Both the position numbers and the translations under genes were made by a program. A stretch of DNA of 16,290 nucleotides from an uncultured Polynucleobacter sp. (GTDB lineage Bacteria > Pseudomonadota > Gammaproteobacteria > Burkholderiales > Burkholderiaceae): assembly GCA_937996825.1 (NCBI GenBank), contig CALKUJ010000108.1, positions 1 through 16,290 on the forward strand. Direction: 5' to 3'. Below the pieces are notes generated by a model. That model was not told the origin of the DNA and ran no database searches. It was given only the letters and a program-made list of their open reading frames with translations. This document shows, one piece after another, positions 13,894-16,290 of this stretch (its first letter is position 1; every line of letters begins with the position of its first letter).

Positions 13894-14476
13894 GACAATA
13901 GGCCTCTAAATTAACCCTCGGACAATATTGACCCAATAAGACTTTTCTTAATTGGGGTGCGCTGGTTTTGGGGTGCAACCAGATACCAAAAAATGCTTTA
14001 GCAAAAGACTCTCCTGGAATCTCACTGATGTATTGCCCGTTATAAAAAAACTGTGTGCTTCCTTGGGGCTTTTTGATGGCAGTGATCGAGTCTCCCACTT
14101 GGACAGTTTTAAAAGCTCTCGCAAGAGGATCTGCCCACTCCGCCCTTTGGGTATCACTGATACCCAATTTTTTTAACTCTTCCAAAGTTTGCTTGGCAAG
14201 ATCTTTGGCTTCAAATTGGCGCAGGTACTGAATATCCAAGGCAATACCACCCTTAGGCTCTTTACTCGTGTAAAGCTTGGCATCGTAAAGAGTAAAACCC
14301 CAGTAGGTCATTCTTCCCTGACCCAATGGCTCTACCTGACTGATATTTTTAGCCACCAAGGATTGATTGTGATTATTTGATGCAAGCGTCACACCTGAAA
14401 AGAGCAATGCCAAACCCAAGAATATTGCTTTTCCTGGGATAGCTTTCTGGCGGCATTTACTCAAATAATGTCTCAT
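13886..14476 (-). CDS. Chalcone isomerase-like periplasmic protein
   Basis: A 196-residue protein with an N-terminal signal (IFLGLALLFSGVTLAS) and a bacterial chalcone-isomerase-like domain. LGQGRMTYWGFTLYDAKLYT, IALDIQYLRQFEAKDLAKQT and SFAKAFFGIWLHPKTSAPQL are its clearest parts. Bacterial members are not known to isomerise flavonoids; several are thought to bind fatty acids, so a lipid-related periplasmic role is more plausible. An AGGGAG purine stretch directly abuts the ATG, an unusually short spacing, so the true start could be a little downstream; no better in-frame ATG is seen. It is first in a four-gene operon. Two Cys near the C-terminus (YCPR, YCHD) may form a disulfide. Confidence 0.87.
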   Translation of the reverse strand: MRHYLSKCRQKAIPGKAIFLGLALLFSGVTLASNNHNQSLVAKNISQVEPLGQGRMTYWGFTLYDAKLYTSKEPKGGIALDIQYLRQFEAKDLAKQTLEELKKLGISDTQRAEWADPLARAFKTVQVGDSITAIKKPQGSTQFFYNGQYISEIPGESFAKAFFGIWLHPKTSAPQLRKVLLGQYCPRVNLEAYCHD

Positions 14477-14573
14477 CTCCCTAGCTTACTCTTTAATCAG
14501 AATTTTTTCTTATGACACCATACCGCCCAAGGACTGTGGGGATATTGAAAATGCCAAGGAAAACACCTGAGTG

Positions 14574-14623
14574 AAAGGGTTTTGCCAAAAAAATGACCCT
14601 TTTAGGCAAATAACTAAGTTATT
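14574..14623 (+). promoter_or_regulatory. Interleaved inverted repeats upstream of fur
   Basis: Three inverted repeats lie together before fur. AAAGGGT (14574-14580) pairs with ACCCTTT (14596-14602). TTTGCC (14581-14586) pairs with GGCAAA (14605-14610). AATAACT-A-AGTTATT is a 15-base palindrome at 14609-14623. The last falls where a -35 would be if TAAAAT at 14633-14638 is the -10, and so could be an operator, possibly for Fur itself, although it is not a consensus Fur box. The first two repeats interlock, so only one stem could form at a time. Confidence 0.35.
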
Positions 14624-14665
14624 GAACTAAAGTAAAATAATTCATCAAACATTGGATGGTGGTCT

Positions 14666-15103
14666 ATGAAGAAAACAAGCCCTAGCGAAGAACTTCGCGA
14701 AACTGGACTGAAGGTCACGGCACCAAGATTAAAGATCTTGGAGTTTTTCAATAAAAATCCTAATCGCCACTTCAGTGCTGATGATATTTACCAAGAAGTC
14801 ATCAAAGAAAAATTAGATATTGGTATTGCCACCATTTACCGAGTATTGATGCAGTTCGAAGGCGCTGGCATCCTAAGAAAAAATAACTTTGAATCTGCCA
14901 AAGGCGAAGGCAAAGCCATTTTTGAATTAAACGAAGGCACCCATCACGACCACATTGTTTGCGTCAAATGCGGCAAGATTGAAGAGTTCTTTGATGCCAC
15001 CATCGAAAAACGTCAAAAAGAGATTGCTGAAAAGCTGGGCTTTACTTTGGTTGACCATTCTTTATCTTTGTATGGTTCTTGCAAGGCCTGTAAGAAGAAA
15101 TAA
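14666..15103 (+). CDS. fur: Ferric uptake regulator Fur
   Basis: A 145-residue iron-responsive repressor. The winged helix covers about 1-85, with LKVTAPRLKILEFF and the recognition region IGIATIYRVLMQF. The dimerisation/metal part starts at HHDHIVCVKCGK (His93, His94, His96, Cys99, Cys102) and ends with a second pair, Cys139 and Cys142, in GSCKACKKK, which gives a full structural zinc site. This set fits Fur rather than Zur or PerR, though the assignment rests on overall look. With iron bound, Fur represses uptake genes, and the convergent tonB and ABC genes next door are plausible targets. The start codon at 14666 leads straight into the domain. Confidence 0.95.
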   Translation: MKKTSPSEELRETGLKVTAPRLKILEFFNKNPNRHFSADDIYQEVIKEKLDIGIATIYRVLMQFEGAGILRKNNFESAKGEGKAIFELNEGTHHDHIVCVKCGKIEEFFDATIEKRQKEIAEKLGFTLVDHSLSLYGSCKACKKK

Positions 15104-15120
15104 ACAGCTCTCTGCCAAGA

Positions 15121-15753
15121 TTAACCATTGAGCCTTGAGCGCTCTTTTCTCAAAATAAACTGCACCGGCAAGAGATAGCAAGCATTGATATCTCTATCAT
15201 GAGTTTTTGCAGGAATAAATTTCCATTTTTTGACTGTTTCAATCGCAATATCATCCAAGCGCTGATAGCCAGATGTTTTTTCTAGTTTGAGGTTTTCAAC
15301 CAAGCCCGACAAACTAACGCAGACATTGAGAACAACTTTACCCTCTTCATTCAATCTTCTACTCATCATGGGATAAGGTGGCTTAGGATTGTCCAAGCCC
15401 TTAGCATACGGATTGGGCATCGTGACTGGACTTGCGCCAGCCTTCTCCACCTGTTCCTGTCTTTCATCTTCTTGAGAGTTGGAACTTTTTTCTAAATCAC
15501 TGCTTGGATGATTTTTAGAGACTGAAGTTTTTAACTTCGGGATACTTGTATTTTTTGATATTTCTGTTGATGGCTGATCAATCAGCGAGGCCATCATCGT
15601 GATTTGTGCACCACGCTCACTGCGTGCATTAAAAGAAAATAATCCCAATAAGATCACCGCGACATGAGCTGCAGTGACCAGCAAAACAATGAGTGGATAG
15701 GATTGATTGGTTTTATTGAAAATCACAGGCGTGGTATTCATCAGGCGTGGCAT
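15121..15753 (-). CDS. TonB energy-transducing protein
   Basis: A 210-residue inner-membrane-anchored TonB protein that passes proton-motive force to outer-membrane receptors for iron complexes or vitamin B12. One N-terminal helix spans about 19-38 (YPLIVLLVTAAHVAVILLGL). A Lys/Ser/Glu-rich periplasmic linker follows, with little of the usual Pro-rich spacer. The C-terminal TonB domain is about 120-205: NPKPPYPMMSRRLNEEGKVV, then LEKTSGYQRLDDIAIETVKKW. The start lies 41 bases inside the ABC ATPase gene; a second in-frame ATG at 15741 is also possible, and neither has a strong ribosome site, so translational coupling is likely. ExbB and ExbD are not in the window. Confidence 0.92.
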   Translation of the reverse strand: MPRLMNTTPVIFNKTNQSYPLIVLLVTAAHVAVILLGLFSFNARSERGAQITMMASLIDQPSTEISKNTSIPKLKTSVSKNHPSSDLEKSSNSQEDERQEQVEKAGASPVTMPNPYAKGLDNPKPPYPMMSRRLNEEGKVVLNVCVSLSGLVENLKLEKTSGYQRLDDIAIETVKKWKFIPAKTHDRDINACYLLPVQFILRKERSRLNG

Positions 15754-16290
15754 GACTGCCGTGAATTGATGGAATCAAGATGTCTTTTCTTCCTGGACGA
15801 GAAATGCGCTCAAGCTTCATCCCATATAAAAGTTCTAATTCGGTGCTTGGTGGGGGCTGAGATGGAATGTCGGCCAAGATCTCGCCATCCTTGATCAAGA
15901 TCAGACGTTCAAAATACTCTATGGCTTGTTGAATGTCATGCAGGACAGCCACCAGGGCATGAGCTCGATCTTGGCAAAAATTAAGAATCGATGACAGCAA
16001 CTCAATCTGTAAACCAGGGTCCAAAGCACTCAAGGGTTCATCCATCAGTAAGATGCCATTTTTCTGATCCCATAATTGAGCGAATATTCTGGCCAAATGA
16101 ACCCTGGCCTTCTCTCCTCCGGAGAGAGTTTGATAAGAACGATCCAGAAGATGTTCAGCGGACGCAGCCCTTGCTGAGTCTTTGATGATTTGAATGAGAT
16201 CTGAATCATGCTCTCGCGCGACCCTTCCCAAACTGATGATGAGCTCACAACTCAGATTAAATGCAGTGTCATGTTGCTGAGGTAAAAACG
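15713..16290 (-). CDS. Heme/siderophore-type ABC transporter ATPase, N-terminus beyond the window
   Basis: The open frame continues past the right edge; about 192 C-terminal residues are present. Seen in order are the Q-loop (FLPQQHDTAF), a segment LIISLGRVARE typical of FecE/FhuC/HmuV ATPases, the ABC signature LSGGEKARVHLAR, Walker B with catalytic Glu in ILLMDEPLSALD, and the H-loop in AVLHDIQQA. The Walker A part must lie to the right of 16290. A shorter frame beginning with TTG at 16231 is an artefact, as it would cut off the Q-loop. The LGR and VHLARIFAQLWD features and the neighbouring tonB and fur point to heme or ferric-siderophore import, with heme (HmuV-like) slightly preferred; cobalamin is possible. 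Confidence 0.9.
   Translation of the reverse strand, partial: FLPQQHDTAFNLSCELIISLGRVAREHDSDLIQIIKDSARAASAEHLLDRSYQTLSGGEKARVHLARIFAQLWDQKNGILLMDEPLSALDPGLQIELLSSILNFCQDRAHALVAVLHDIQQAIEYFERLILIKDGEILADIPSQPPPSTELELLYGMKLERISRPGRKDILIPSIHGSHATPDEYHACDFQ

Noticed and set aside
14514..14576. Twenty-codon ORF upstream of fur (starts MTPYRPRTVG)
   Set aside because: No ribosome binding site, no recognisable composition, and its length is expected by chance.
15104..15120. Shared terminator between fur and tonB
   Set aside because: Only 17 bases separate the stops and no hairpin with a T-run is visible.

Overview
The window looks like a core-genome stretch from a moderately AT-rich betaproteobacterium. 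A Polynucleobacter-like member of Burkholderiales is my best guess. The grounds are a Bug/TctC-type tricarboxylate receptor, msrPQ, a betaproteobacterial-style Fur, and short gaps between single-copy conserved genes. This is inferred from family content only. I saw no tRNA, rRNA, insertion sequence, prophage gene or CRISPR array.

Layout: 1-1116 (minus) holds a truncated RodZ-like helix-turn-helix protein and an orphan FixJ-type response regulator. 1196-2759 (minus) is a two-gene operon, a TctC-type binding protein and a carboxymuconolactone decarboxylase-family protein, closed by a clear intrinsic terminator. Divergent from it, 2858-4447 (plus) is a tightly overlapped set: D-2-hydroxyacid dehydrogenase, zinc-ribbon Smr protein, cysteine-rich CWC protein. 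4448-4816 looks intergenic but carries the most interesting element of the window. This is a near-perfect LexA (SOS) operator embedded in a strong promoter that reads leftward through a good ribosome binding site into a 40-residue single-membrane-helix peptide. To its right, a long imperfect hairpin lies in the leader of a periplasmic protein gene, which is followed by a membrane acyltransferase.

6320-9950 holds a Trp-rich TIGR02450 protein, a CoA-binding protein, the periplasmic methionine sulfoxide repair genes msrP and msrQ coupled to a SUMF1-fold periplasmic protein, and a convergent YqiA-type esterase. 10031-11194 is a HIT - YchJ - unknown operon. 11220-12501 holds a two-helix potassium channel and a short-chain dehydrogenase, divergently transcribed.

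12520-14476 (minus) is a compact operon: chalcone-isomerase-like protein, DUF3833 lipoprotein, DUF2878 membrane protein and pterin-4a-carbinolamine dehydratase. Some of these families occur elsewhere with cyclopropane-fatty-acid synthase-like genes, but none of those is seen here. The right end is iron-related: fur, and convergent with it a TonB protein and the C-terminal part of a heme/siderophore-type ABC transporter ATPase that runs off the window.

The themes that connect genes are envelope and redox homeostasis (msrPQ-SUMF1, lipoprotein and membrane DUF proteins), iron uptake with its regulator, and a candidate new SOS-controlled membrane peptide.
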